DNA from: an uncultured Bacteroidaceae bacterium
GTDB lineage: Bacteria > Bacteroidota > Bacteroidia > Bacteroidales > Bacteroidaceae
Length of the DNA: 15,340 nt
Direction: 5' to 3'
NCBI GenBank assembly: GCA_904501945.1
Contig: CAJGCU010000061.1
Location: 1-15,340 of the forward strand
Part shown: piece by piece, positions 7,260-14,376 of the stretch
Position numbering within the stretch: position 1 is the stretch's first letter
How the letters are laid out: every line of letters starts with the position of its first letter
Made by a program: the position numbers and the translations under genes
The notes under the pieces: generated by a model
What the model was told of the DNA's origin: nothing
The model's input: the letters and a program-made list of their open reading frames with translations, nothing else
Database searches by the model: none

Positions 7260-7889
7260 TTAGATTTTAAGACCAGAGAAACACATAAACGCCATAGCCA
7301 TAAGACCCACGATGATAAACGTGATGCCGAGACCCTGAAGAGGCTTTGGCACATCTGAATATGCCATTTTCTCGCGTATGGCAGCAAGTCCGACAATGGC
7401 CAATGTCCAGCCGATACCAGACCCAAGGGCGTAAGCGATACAGTCACCTACACTTGAAATAGCCTGGGTTGAAGTTGCTGGATCAAGCAGAATGCGCTGC
7501 TGCATGAAAAGTGATGCACCCATGATGGCACAGTTTACAGCAATCAAAGGAAGGAATATTCCAAGTGCAGCATAGAGGGAAGGGGAGAAGCGTTCCACAA
7601 CCATCTCTACCAGCTGCACAATGCCGGCGATAACTGCGATGAACAGGATGAATGCAAGGAATGTAAGGTCAATACCTTCTGCGAGAGCTCCGTCTGCCAG
7701 AACTTTGGTCTGAAGAAGGTAATCTACAGGAACTGTGATGAGAAGCACGAATGTTACTGCCACACCAAGTCCGAAGGAAGTCTTTACAGTCTTAGATACA
7801 GCCAAATAAGAGCACATACCTAAGAAGAAAGCGAAAATCATGTTGTCCACAAAGATTGAACGGACAAACAAACTAATGAAATGTTCCAT
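7260..7889 (-). CDS. nqrE: Na+-translocating NADH:quinone oxidoreductase subunit E
   Basis: NqrE is an integral membrane subunit of the RnfA/NqrE family that pairs with NqrD as inverted half-repeats around an intramembrane [2Fe-2S] cluster on the electron path from NqrF to NqrC. The 209-residue length fits the family. Six hydrophobic segments can be read. The two expected cysteines are present: Cys26 in LGMCSYLAVS and Cys120 in AVNCAIMGASLF. It starts at an ATG 35 bases after the nqrD stop, with an A-rich leader and no clear Shine-Dalgarno, unlike its neighbours nqrD, nqrC and nqrF. Its relative RnfA is excluded by the complete nqr gene order. Confidence 0.97.
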   Translation of the reverse strand: MEHFISLFVRSIFVDNMIFAFFLGMCSYLAVSKTVKTSFGLGVAVTFVLLITVPVDYLLQTKVLADGALAEGIDLTFLAFILFIAVIAGIVQLVEMVVERFSPSLYAALGIFLPLIAVNCAIMGASLFMQQRILLDPATSTQAISSVGDCIAYALGSGIGWTLAIVGLAAIREKMAYSDVPKPLQGLGITFIIVGLMAMAFMCFSGLKI

Positions 7890-7924
7890 AATTTTTTTTC
7901 TTTTTAATTAGACAGGTATGTTGC

Positions 7925-8557
7925 TTAATCTAAATCCTTATTATATGCACGGTGTGCCCAAATAACACAAGCAAGGAGGATGAGCGCCATTGCTGGCATG
8001 GTCATCATACCATTGTTGATGTAAAGTCCACCATTTTCCATGTATGCACACTCTGGAATGATTTGGAAACCAAGGATGGAACCGAAACCAAGCAATTCAC
8101 GGACAAGTCCGATGATGACAAGGATAAGGGCATAACCAAGTCCGTTGCCGATTCCATCGAGGAAACTCTCCCAAGGGCCATTTTGCATAGCGAAAGCTTC
8201 AAGGCGTCCCATCAGGATACAGTTAGTGATAATCAATCCTACATAGACGCTTAGCTGAACGCTTACGTCATAGACGTATGCTTTGAGAATGTTGCTCACA
8301 ATCGTTACGAGAGCCGCTACAACTACAAGTTGTACGATGATACGTATGCGATTAGGAATTGTCTTGCGGATTAATGAAATAATAACATTTGAGAAAGCCG
8401 TAATCACTGTTACTGACAAACCCATTACGATGGCTGGCTTAAGCTGTGAGGTTACAGCGAGGGCTGAGCAAATACCGAGGACTTGAACTGTTACAGGGTT
8501 GTTCAAGTTGAGCGGCCCCATGAAGACTTCGCCATTCTCTTTTGAAAATAAACTCAT
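7925..8557 (-). CDS. nqrD: Na+-translocating NADH:quinone oxidoreductase subunit D
   Basis: NqrD is the membrane partner of NqrE (RnfE/NqrD family). The 210-residue product has six hydrophobic segments and the two cluster cysteines, Cys30 in VLGICSALAVT and Cys113 in TNCILMGRLEAFAM. The QNGPWESFLDGIGNGLGY region (125-142) is the family signature loop. The ATG follows a strong Shine-Dalgarno (AAAGGAGGACAAGAAT) 14 bases after the nqrC stop, which makes this start secure. The last residues HRAYNKDLD form a short polar tail. No oddities are seen. Confidence 0.97.
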   Translation of the reverse strand: MSLFSKENGEVFMGPLNLNNPVTVQVLGICSALAVTSQLKPAIVMGLSVTVITAFSNVIISLIRKTIPNRIRIIVQLVVVAALVTIVSNILKAYVYDVSVQLSVYVGLIITNCILMGRLEAFAMQNGPWESFLDGIGNGLGYALILVIIGLVRELLGFGSILGFQIIPECAYMENGGLYINNGMMTMPAMALILLACVIWAHRAYNKDLD

Positions 8558-8571
8558 ATTCTTGTCCTCCT

Positions 8572-9270
8572 TTATTGGTTATTTAAAATGTCCTTATAAA
8601 GAGTCATGCACTCCTTAATCATGTTATTAACACCATCTGTTGTCAAAGTTGCGCCAGTGATGCCATCAACATAATTATCAGGTGAAAGGGCCCCTTCTTT
8701 TCCTGGCTTAACGGCACAAAGCACAACATCTTCTTCGCCAGCTGCATAAAGCTTCTTGCCTTTAAAACTGTCCTGGAACCATTGCTCTGCAATACGTGCG
8801 CCAAGACCTGCGGTCTCTGACTCATGTGAGAAATATGTTCCATAAACTGTTTCGCCATCTGCATCAACAGCAATGTAGCCCCAAAGGCCACCCCAGAGGC
8901 CTGCACCCTTTACAGGAACGACCTTCTTTGTCTCGCCATCAATTTCTGCGAAATAAAGAGGGCGGTTATCGATTGTGATGTCCTTGTTTGCTACAGCAAA
9001 GCCACCTGTTTCCACTTTTGGACCCTGTGAAGCGTCTGCGCCAAAGATGGCATCGCTCTTGATAACTTCAGCATACTTGGCGGCTACGTCTTCAACGTCG
9101 CGAATGTTGAGGGCTGCGAGAATCTGGCTTTTCTTGTCAAGCTCTACGTTTGCATCCTGAACAGGCTTCAGGTAAGATGCCACGAAAGCAAGGAGGAATG
9201 CCACGATAATTACCATGACAGATGCATAGATAATAGTATATGCATTACTATTTGTATTCATTTTTGCCAT
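8572..9270 (-). CDS. nqrC: Na+-translocating NADH:quinone oxidoreductase subunit C (FMN-binding)
   Basis: NqrC carries a covalently bound FMN on the outer side of the membrane and relays electrons towards NqrB. With the start chosen here the protein has 232 residues: one membrane anchor (about 10-34) and a periplasmic domain. The FMN site is DGITGATLTT, with flavinylated Thr208 (the [ST]GAT motif); GAGLWGGLWGY (122-132) and AGLGARI are family motifs. A longer frame opens at 9297 inside nqrB, but TAAGGAGG (9286-9279) places an ideal Shine-Dalgarno 8 bases before the ATG at 9270, so MAKMNTN is preferred. The covalent FMN would need the transferase ApbE, which is not in this window. Confidence 0.97.
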   Translation of the reverse strand: MAKMNTNSNAYTIIYASVMVIIVAFLLAFVASYLKPVQDANVELDKKSQILAALNIRDVEDVAAKYAEVIKSDAIFGADASQGPKVETGGFAVANKDITIDNRPLYFAEIDGETKKVVPVKGAGLWGGLWGYIAVDADGETVYGTYFSHESETAGLGARIAEQWFQDSFKGKKLYAAGEEDVVLCAVKPGKEGALSPDNYVDGITGATLTTDGVNNMIKECMTLYKDILNNQ

Positions 9271-9283
9271 TTCTTTTTCCTCC

Positions 9284-10435
9284 TTATTTTGCTGCACGTT
9301 TTACGCGCTTGTTAATATTAGACTGTACGAAGCAGTAGTCGAACAATGGAGCAAAGATGTTCATCAGCAAAATTGCGAGCATCATACCTTCTGGGTAACC
9401 AGGGTTGAGCACACGGATGATGATAGCCATGGCACCTATCAGGAAACCAAAAATCCACTTTCCACCTTCTGTACGAGGAGAAGTTACTGGGTCTGTCGCC
9501 ATGAATACTGCACCAAAGCAGAATCCACCAACAGTCAGCTGCTCCCACCATTCGAAATTCTGAGCACCTTCATAAGGCAGCAAGTATGCCATCACGGCAC
9601 CACCTATAAATGTTGAAAGAATAATCTTCCAGCTTGCGATGTTAGCCCAAATGAGAATAAATGCACCAATAAGAATGGCTATAACTGAAGTTTCACCGAT
9701 TGAACCAGGTATTGTACCGATGATGGTTTCCATTGGAGTAGCTGTAACAGCCTCACCTGCAGCAAGCTGGCCGAGTGGGGTAGCAGCAGAAACTCCATCA
9801 ACAGGAGCGCCATTGATACAATCCATGTAGTTTCCGTTCACCCAAACTTTATCTCCTGACATCATTGTAGGATAGGCAAAGAAAAGGAATGCACGAGTAA
9901 CCAAGGCTGGATTGAACACGTTCATACCTGTTCCTCCAAACACTTCCTTTGCGAAAATAACTGCAAAAGCTGTTGCAAGTGCGATAATCCAGAGAGGACA
10001 GTTTACAGGAACAATGAGTGGAATCAGAATACCAGTCACAAAGAAGCCTTCATGTACTTCTTCTTTCTTCCATTGTGCAATTGCAACCTCAATTCCAAGA
10101 CCAACAGCGTAGCTGACAACAATCTTTGGAAGGATTACAGCAAGACCGTAAAGGAAGTTGCACAACAAAGTTGATTCTTCGCCAATTGCATTATAGTGCT
10201 GAAGACCAATATTGTACATACCAAAAAGGATGGATGGTATCAATGCAATTACAACAAAGAAGATTGTGCGCTTTGAATCGATGGCGTCGTGAATGTGAGC
10301 GCCACGCACTTTTGCTGTCTCATTAGGCACATAGAAGAAAGTCTCCATTGCGTCGTAGAGAGAGCCGAAAGCGCTGAGCTTACCTCCTTCTGAGAAGGTA
10401 GGCTTCAAGTTGTCAAGAATTTTCTTAAGTCCCAT
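9284..10435 (-). CDS. nqrB: Na+-translocating NADH:quinone oxidoreductase subunit B (membrane, FMN-binding)
   Basis: NqrB is the main channel subunit: a membrane protein with about ten helices that holds a covalent FMN and riboflavin, takes part in quinone reduction and is thought to form the Na+ path. The 383-residue product has a cytoplasmic N-terminus with AKVRGAHIHDAIDSKR (41-56) and the loop GFFVTGILIPLIVP (130-143). The FMN attachment site is DGVSAATPLG with Thr219; the usual SGAT reads SAAT here, with the acceptor Thr kept. GFCFGAVFMATDPVTSP is the conserved late motif. It starts five bases after the nqrA stop with no Shine-Dalgarno, so translation is probably coupled. Confidence 0.98.
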   Translation of the reverse strand: MGLKKILDNLKPTFSEGGKLSAFGSLYDAMETFFYVPNETAKVRGAHIHDAIDSKRTIFFVVIALIPSILFGMYNIGLQHYNAIGEESTLLCNFLYGLAVILPKIVVSYAVGLGIEVAIAQWKKEEVHEGFFVTGILIPLIVPVNCPLWIIALATAFAVIFAKEVFGGTGMNVFNPALVTRAFLFFAYPTMMSGDKVWVNGNYMDCINGAPVDGVSAATPLGQLAAGEAVTATPMETIIGTIPGSIGETSVIAILIGAFILIWANIASWKIILSTFIGGAVMAYLLPYEGAQNFEWWEQLTVGGFCFGAVFMATDPVTSPRTEGGKWIFGFLIGAMAIIIRVLNPGYPEGMMLAILLMNIFAPLFDYCFVQSNINKRVKRAAK

Positions 10436-10440
10436 ATTGC

Positions 10441-11784
10441 TTATTCGTTTTCTTTACGCAGCATGTCGAGTCCTTCTCGAACAATGCGCTGAAGTTCTAC
10501 TTTAGAGCTATCCACGAACTCTGCTACTGCAAAATCTTCTGGCGCAACCTCATAGATGCCAAGAGCCTCCATGCGGTCAATGTCACCAGCGATAATAGCC
10601 TTCACAAGCTGCTCTGGATAAATATCCATTGGGAATACAGAATCGTATTCTCCACTACAAATCATATGGCGATGTCCACCTTTCACGCGTGCATCAAGCA
10701 CATATTCTTTGTTTTTGGGCTGTAGCCATGTAAAATAAGAACGGCTTGTTGAATATTCGTTGAATCGTGGAGCAATCCATCCGAAAAGTTCATCGCGGTC
10801 ATCTCCTTCTGGGATGGCAGTTATCTCGGTGGAATGGGCGAGAAGGAAAGAATCCTCGCTTGTCTTTACACCAGTAAGAGGATTTCCATCTATCAGACGC
10901 ACTTTCTTATCTGAACATACATTACCAGCCACGATGTCACCAATCTTTGCACCTACAAGCACTTGCTTATACTGAGGCTCCTTAATTTCAGAACCAGCCA
11001 CAGCAATAGTACGAGTAAAGTTTGCTTTTCCTTCATTGAAAAGACGGCCAATCATGGCAACTTCTTCAGCTGCGAGCGTCCAGACAACTTCACCTTTGTT
11101 GATTGGGCACACATTGTTGATTTGTACGCCAACATTTCCTGCAGGACATTTTCCCTGGAACTCTGTTACGGTTGCGTTTTGGGTGTTTCCAACGATAGAG
11201 CCTGCTTTCACACCAAGATAAACCTTGGCAATCTTTGCAAGTGCGTCAATACCTGTCTGGAAGTCGGCTTCTTTGCCTTTCAGCGCGATGTTTACATCGG
11301 CAGCAAGAGGCATGTCGCTGAATGCAGAAACGAAAATCGCCTTAGGTGTGTCAGTTGGGTCTGCAACGACAGCATAAGGACGCTGGATAATGAAGCCAAA
11401 CAAGCCGCTTTCTAGAAGGGCAGCCTTCACCTGTTCTGCATTAAGCGAATTGACCTGCTTTTTGCCAAAGTCCACATACTGCTGGTCAGCAGCGGCTTCA
11501 ACCTGTACGCTTAAAACTTTACGACGTTCGCCTCTTTCGACAAGAACCACCTTTCCTGCCACAGGAGAGACGAACTTCATTTCTGGATGCAATTTGTTGA
11601 CAAACAAAGCATCTCCTGCCTTTACATCATCTCCTTCTTTAACTACAACTTTTGGTTTCATTCCCCAAAACGCATCTGGTATAAGTCCGTAAACTTTTGA
11701 TGCGCTGGCTGCCGAAATTTTAGCTGTAGCCTTGCCTTTCAGATTGATGTCAAGACCTTTTTTTAGCTTAATTACATTCGCCAT
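10441..11784 (-). CDS. nqrA: Na+-translocating NADH:quinone oxidoreductase subunit A
   Basis: NqrA is the cytoplasmic, cofactor-free subunit of Na+-NQR, related to RnfC and involved in quinone binding or reduction. The 447-residue product begins MANVIKLKKGLDINLKGKA, the standard family start, at the ATG at 11784. An upstream in-frame extension to 11844 is A/T-rich leader with no conserved residues and is left out. Recognisable segments are VKEGDDVKAGDALF and FVSPVAGKVVLVERGERRKV (biotinyl-lipoyl-like region), then GQRP-equivalent IIQRPYAVVADP, and later MICSGEYDSVFPMDIYPEQL. It is first in the operon, about 98 bases downstream of a TAACTTTG -7 box. Length and context agree; no defect is seen. 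Confidence 0.98.
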   Translation of the reverse strand: MANVIKLKKGLDINLKGKATAKISAASASKVYGLIPDAFWGMKPKVVVKEGDDVKAGDALFVNKLHPEMKFVSPVAGKVVLVERGERRKVLSVQVEAAADQQYVDFGKKQVNSLNAEQVKAALLESGLFGFIIQRPYAVVADPTDTPKAIFVSAFSDMPLAADVNIALKGKEADFQTGIDALAKIAKVYLGVKAGSIVGNTQNATVTEFQGKCPAGNVGVQINNVCPINKGEVVWTLAAEEVAMIGRLFNEGKANFTRTIAVAGSEIKEPQYKQVLVGAKIGDIVAGNVCSDKKVRLIDGNPLTGVKTSEDSFLLAHSTEITAIPEGDDRDELFGWIAPRFNEYSTSRSYFTWLQPKNKEYVLDARVKGGHRHMICSGEYDSVFPMDIYPEQLVKAIIAGDIDRMEALGIYEVAPEDFAVAEFVDSSKVELQRIVREGLDMLRKENE

Positions 11785-11846
11785 ATTATTGTTAATATTA
11801 ACTGTTATAAGTTTTATTCTTTTATCAAAAACAATTAAAAACAACC

Positions 11847-11880
11847 AACGGACATCATCCGCTGACTGTCTAAATCCGTT
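11847..11880 (-). promoter_or_regulatory. Hairpin in the nqr leader
   Basis: AACGGA (11847-11852) and TCCGTT (11875-11880) are perfect inverted arms with a 22-base loop. They lie just after the predicted transcription start of the nqr operon and about 63 bases before the nqrA ATG. It could stabilise the 5' end of the mRNA or be an operator. No T-run follows, so it is not an attenuator on sequence alone. Confidence 0.35.
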
Positions 11881-11881
11881 A

Positions 11882-11889
11882 CAAAGTTA
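11882..11889 (-). promoter_or_regulatory. Bacteroidetes-type -7 box for the nqr operon
   Basis: Minus-strand TAACTTTG matches TAnnTTTG. The expected leader is about 90 bases before the nqrA ATG. No clear TTG -33 element stands at the usual 19-21-base distance; that stretch is poly-T, so the call rests on the -7 box and position only. Confidence 0.5.
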
Positions 11890-12376
11890 AGACTTTTTAA
11901 ATTATTGAAAAAAATAAATCCATACTTATTTAATAAATAGCAAAAAAATAGCTTTTATGGCAATAGTTGCTACATTGACATTTCAATTTGGCCACATATC
12001 TGGTATGGCGAGAGGGCATCAACGCCTGTCAAAAACAGCATAAATCTTCCGTCTTGCCTTTTTCTCGCCCTTTATCACAATTACGGCACACCTTATATCG
12101 TAATTATGTTGTACCCTTCATCGTATTTACGATACAAGGTGTATTAAAGAAGAGAAGGTACATCACACCGTTCCTTCTTGTAAATTTCATCACGTTTTCT
12201 GATAAAAAATCAATTCCAATGATTTGATACCAATACTTTTTCTTTTTCTAATGGCAAATTATGCATACAAGGCGTTTATCCGATGAAATCGGCTTATTTT
12301 TACAAGTTATCAACAGTTTTGCTAAAGTTATCAACAGTTTCACGATTTATGTGTTGATATTTTTTTTCATAAAGCC
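11890..12376. other. Divergent intergenic region between nqrA and dnaB
   Basis: No gene is supported here. The region is AT-rich with several inverted repeats listed separately (12079-12142 and 12267-12380), a small hairpin CCGAT-GAA-ATCGG followed by a T-rich run (12280-12299), and a weak AGAAGG/CCTTCT pair (12153-12178). A frame of 79 codons crosses it on the plus strand but shows no family features and spans the inverted repeats. Confidence 0.5.
12079..12142. repeat. Nested CGTA-type inverted repeats with alternative pairings
   Basis: The long arms 12088-12103 and 12127-12142 pair over 16 bases with one A-C mismatch on the plus strand, which becomes a U-G wobble on the minus strand. The inner parts can fold differently: AATTACG (12079-12085) pairs with CGTAATT (12099-12105), and ATCGTA-TT-TACGAT (12120-12133) is a self-contained palindrome. 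The long fold and the short folds are mutually exclusive. That pattern fits either a switchable RNA or a cluster of operator half-sites. Confidence 0.6.
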
Positions 12377-12380
12377 TTGT
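12267..12380 (+). promoter_or_regulatory. Possible DnaA-binding module upstream of dnaB
   Basis: Two identical 16-base repeats, AAGTTATCAACAGTTT, lie at 12304-12319 and 12325-12340, 21 bp (two helical turns) apart. Each contains TTATCAACA, one base from the canonical DnaA box TTATCCACA. A weaker inverted copy, TGTTGATAT, is at 12352-12360. The group is enclosed by an inverted repeat, ACAAGGC(G)TTTAT at 12267-12279 and ATAAAGCCTTGT at 12369-12380, and followed by a very AT-rich stretch. It may be a DnaA-controlled promoter region or part of an origin; another repressor with these sites is also possible. Confidence 0.45.
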
Positions 12381-12407
12381 TAATTACATTATTATTTTAT
12401 AATTTTG
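12377..12407 (+). promoter_or_regulatory. Bacteroidetes-type promoter of dnaB
   Basis: TTG (12377-12379) and TAATTTTG (12400-12407) match the -33 and -7 elements with a 20-base spacer, which is ideal. Transcription would start near 12413, leaving a leader of about 50 bases before the dnaB ATG. The -33 TTG lies inside the right arm of the inverted repeat that bounds the DnaA-box-like repeats, so a protein bound there could compete with RNA polymerase. Confidence 0.7.
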
Positions 12408-12463
12408 CAAACGATAAAGAGAGAATTCAGGTCATTCGATTTACCTTAATCTGTATAAAGACA

Positions 12464-14011
12464 ATGCCAGAACAAAAGAAATCCACTCGTTCCAGGACGA
12501 CTCGCAACAGCGAGCAAGAACAGCTTGCTTTGCTGGGCAGATTGCAGCCTCAAGCCGTTGAGCTTGAGAGGGCTGTGATTGGTGCGTGCATCATCGAGCA
12601 GGATGCTTTTGGAACGGTATCAGATTTCCTGAAGCCACATTCATTCTATGAATCAAAGCATCAAGTCATTTATAGAGCGATTCAATCTCTTGTGGCAAAA
12701 GACGCACCTGTTGACGTGCTTACGGTTGTTGACCAGTTGCAACAAACAGGAGAACTTGAAAATGCTGGTGGCGCAGCTTACATTGCAGAGTTGTCACGCT
12801 CGATGCTTTCAGCGGCTCACCTTGAATATCATGCGCGCATTGTAGCACAGAAAGCTCTTGCGCGAGACCTTATTTCATACACTAGCAACATTCAGAAATT
12901 AGCATTCGACGACGGTCAAGACATCCAGGAGCTGATGCAGATGGCTGAAGGAAAGTTATTTGAACTATCCAAGTCAAACTTGAAGAAGGATTTCACGCAG
13001 ATTGACCCTGTCATTCAAGAAGCATACGAACTTCTGCAAAAAGCGGCAGCGCGAACAGACGGACTTTCTGGACTATCTTCTGGATTTGACAAGCTGGACG
13101 CAATGACTTCTGGCTGGCAGAATTCCGACCTCATCATCATTGCCGCTCGCCCTGCGATGGGAAAAACAGCATTTGTGCTTTCAATGGCGCGCAATATGGC
13201 TGTCGACCAAAAGATTCCTATCGCGATGTTCTCTCTTGAAATGTCTAACGTTCAGCTGGTTAACCGTTTGCTGGTTAATGTATGTGAGATTTCAGGTGAA
13301 AAAATCAAGAGCGGCCAGTTAGCACCATATGAATGGAGCCAGTTGTCACTCAAAATGAACGAACTGTACGGAGCTCCTTTTTATGTAGACGACACACCCT
13401 CTCTCTCCGTATTTGAACTTCGCACAAAAGCACGTAGATTAGTACGCGACTATGGTGTGAAGATGATAATTATTGACTACCTGCAGTTGATGAACGCTTC
13501 TGGCATGTCTTATAATTCACGCCAGGAAGAAGTTTCCACCATATCACGCTCTTTGAAAGGACTTGCAAAGGAACTGAACATTCCTATCATTGCCTTGTCA
13601 CAGTTGAACCGTTCGGTTGAGCAGCGAACAAGTAATACTCCAGACAACCCAGACAGCAAACGTCCACAGCTGAGCGACCTTCGTGAATCAGGTGCCATTG
13701 AGCAAGATGCCGACATGGTATGCTTTATTCATCGCCCAGAATACTACAAGATTTATAAAGATCAATATAATAACGACTTAAAAGGTATAGCCGAAATCAT
13801 CATAGCCAAGCATCGTAATGGTGCTGTAGGCGATGTGCGCCTTCGTTTCCGTGGCGAGCATGCGCGTTTCATGAATCTTGATGACGAAGTACCACCAATG
13901 CCATCAGACGATGGTACAATCAAACCAACGCCATCTAGATTCAACAACGAAAGTGGCGATTCTTTCGATGGATTGGACATTTCTTCCATGCCATCACCTG
14001 CACCTTTTTAG
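12464..14011 (+). CDS. dnaB: Replicative DNA helicase DnaB
   Basis: DnaB is the hexameric 5'-3' helicase that opens the replication fork and binds primase. The 515-residue product has a basic N-terminal tail (KKSTRSRTTR), the DnaB-N domain (about 25-135, starting QPQAVELERAVIGACI), a linker and the RecA-like ATPase domain. Walker A is ARPAMGKT (228-235, Lys234), then MFSLEMS, Walker B IIIDYLQL (335-342), the ALSQLNRSVEQR motif, and the late segments DLRESGAIEQDADMV and AKHRNGAVGDVRLRF. The C-terminal 40 residues are acidic and Pro/Ser-rich, as is common. No intein is seen. A longer frame opens with TTG at 12377, but that codon is the -33 box and lies upstream of the predicted transcription start, so the ATG at 12464 is chosen. 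Confidence 0.98.
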   Translation: MPEQKKSTRSRTTRNSEQEQLALLGRLQPQAVELERAVIGACIIEQDAFGTVSDFLKPHSFYESKHQVIYRAIQSLVAKDAPVDVLTVVDQLQQTGELENAGGAAYIAELSRSMLSAAHLEYHARIVAQKALARDLISYTSNIQKLAFDDGQDIQELMQMAEGKLFELSKSNLKKDFTQIDPVIQEAYELLQKAAARTDGLSGLSSGFDKLDAMTSGWQNSDLIIIAARPAMGKTAFVLSMARNMAVDQKIPIAMFSLEMSNVQLVNRLLVNVCEISGEKIKSGQLAPYEWSQLSLKMNELYGAPFYVDDTPSLSVFELRTKARRLVRDYGVKMIIIDYLQLMNASGMSYNSRQEEVSTISRSLKGLAKELNIPIIALSQLNRSVEQRTSNTPDNPDSKRPQLSDLRESGAIEQDADMVCFIHRPEYYKIYKDQYNNDLKGIAEIIIAKHRNGAVGDVRLRFRGEHARFMNLDDEVPPMPSDDGTIKPTPSRFNNESGDSFDGLDISSMPSPAPF

Positions 14012-14094
14012 AAAAACAACTATTTGATATATATGTAAGCACGAGAATGTATTTTAAGATTGAATGAAAAAAAATAAATTAATTTTCAGATGAT

Positions 14095-14169
14095 TATGCC
14101 CTTAGTTCGTGAGAATGCCAGGGCATACATTCACCACAAAAGGTTGCGTGAGCAACGAATGTGGATGAT
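14095..14169 (+). ncRNA. Candidate structured RNA in the dnaB 3' UTR
   Basis: Two adjacent stem-loops can be drawn. The first has TATGCCC (14095-14101) pairing with GGGCATA (14121-14127), with an inner TTC-GTGA-GAA. The second has CCACA (14134-14138) pairing with TGTGG (14160-14164) around GTTGC-GTGA-GCAAC (14143-14156). Both tips are GTGA, a GNRA-type tetraloop. A terminator follows at 14205. I do not recognise the family and see no promoter of its own. Confidence 0.4.
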
Positions 14170-14204
14170 TGAATGATATTTTCTCACTTTATCAATTAGA
14201 AGGC

Positions 14205-14236
14205 GTGGATACTCACATACAGAGTATCCACTTTTT
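14205..14236 (+). terminator. Rho-independent terminator downstream of dnaB
   Basis: GTGGATACTC (14205-14214) and GAGTATCCAC (14222-14231) form a perfect 10-bp stem with a 7-base loop, followed by TTTTT. It sits about 195 bases past the dnaB stop, so the transcript has a long 3' UTR holding the candidate RNA structure. The minus-strand side lacks a T-run, so it acts rightwards only. Confidence 0.9.
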
Positions 14237-14304
14237 ATTCTGTTTTTCTCCATTCCATCGATCTTTTCCTTTTACAAAAAGACAAAAAAAAGAAAGGAGT
14301 TAAC

Positions 14305-14340
14305 AAAAAATGAAGGACAACTTCCTTATTGGAATTGTCC
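14305..14340 (-). terminator. Terminator of the beta-helix protein gene
   Basis: On the minus strand, GGACAA/TTGTCC (14315-14320 with 14335-14340) and inner TTCC/GGAA form a 10-bp stem with a single bulged base and a 5-base loop. A T-run (A-run 14305-14310) follows after three bases. It lies about 37 bases past the stop codon of the leftward gene and faces the dnaB terminator. Confidence 0.7.
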
Positions 14341-14376
14341 CTCCGTTATTTCGTATAATATTGTAAAGTGACTTTC

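Noticed and set aside
10963..11415. 150-codon open frame on the plus strand
   Set aside because: It is antisense to nqrA, whose product is fully recognisable there; no ribosome site or family features support it.
11785..11844. 20-residue N-terminal extension of NqrA
   Set aside because: It lacks an ATG, lies in AT-rich leader, and NqrA proteins start at the MANVIKLKKGLDI segment.
12377..12463. 29-residue N-terminal extension of DnaB from a TTG codon
   Set aside because: The codon is the -33 promoter element and the extension has no similarity to DnaB N-termini; MPEQKK at 12464 is downstream of the predicted transcription start.
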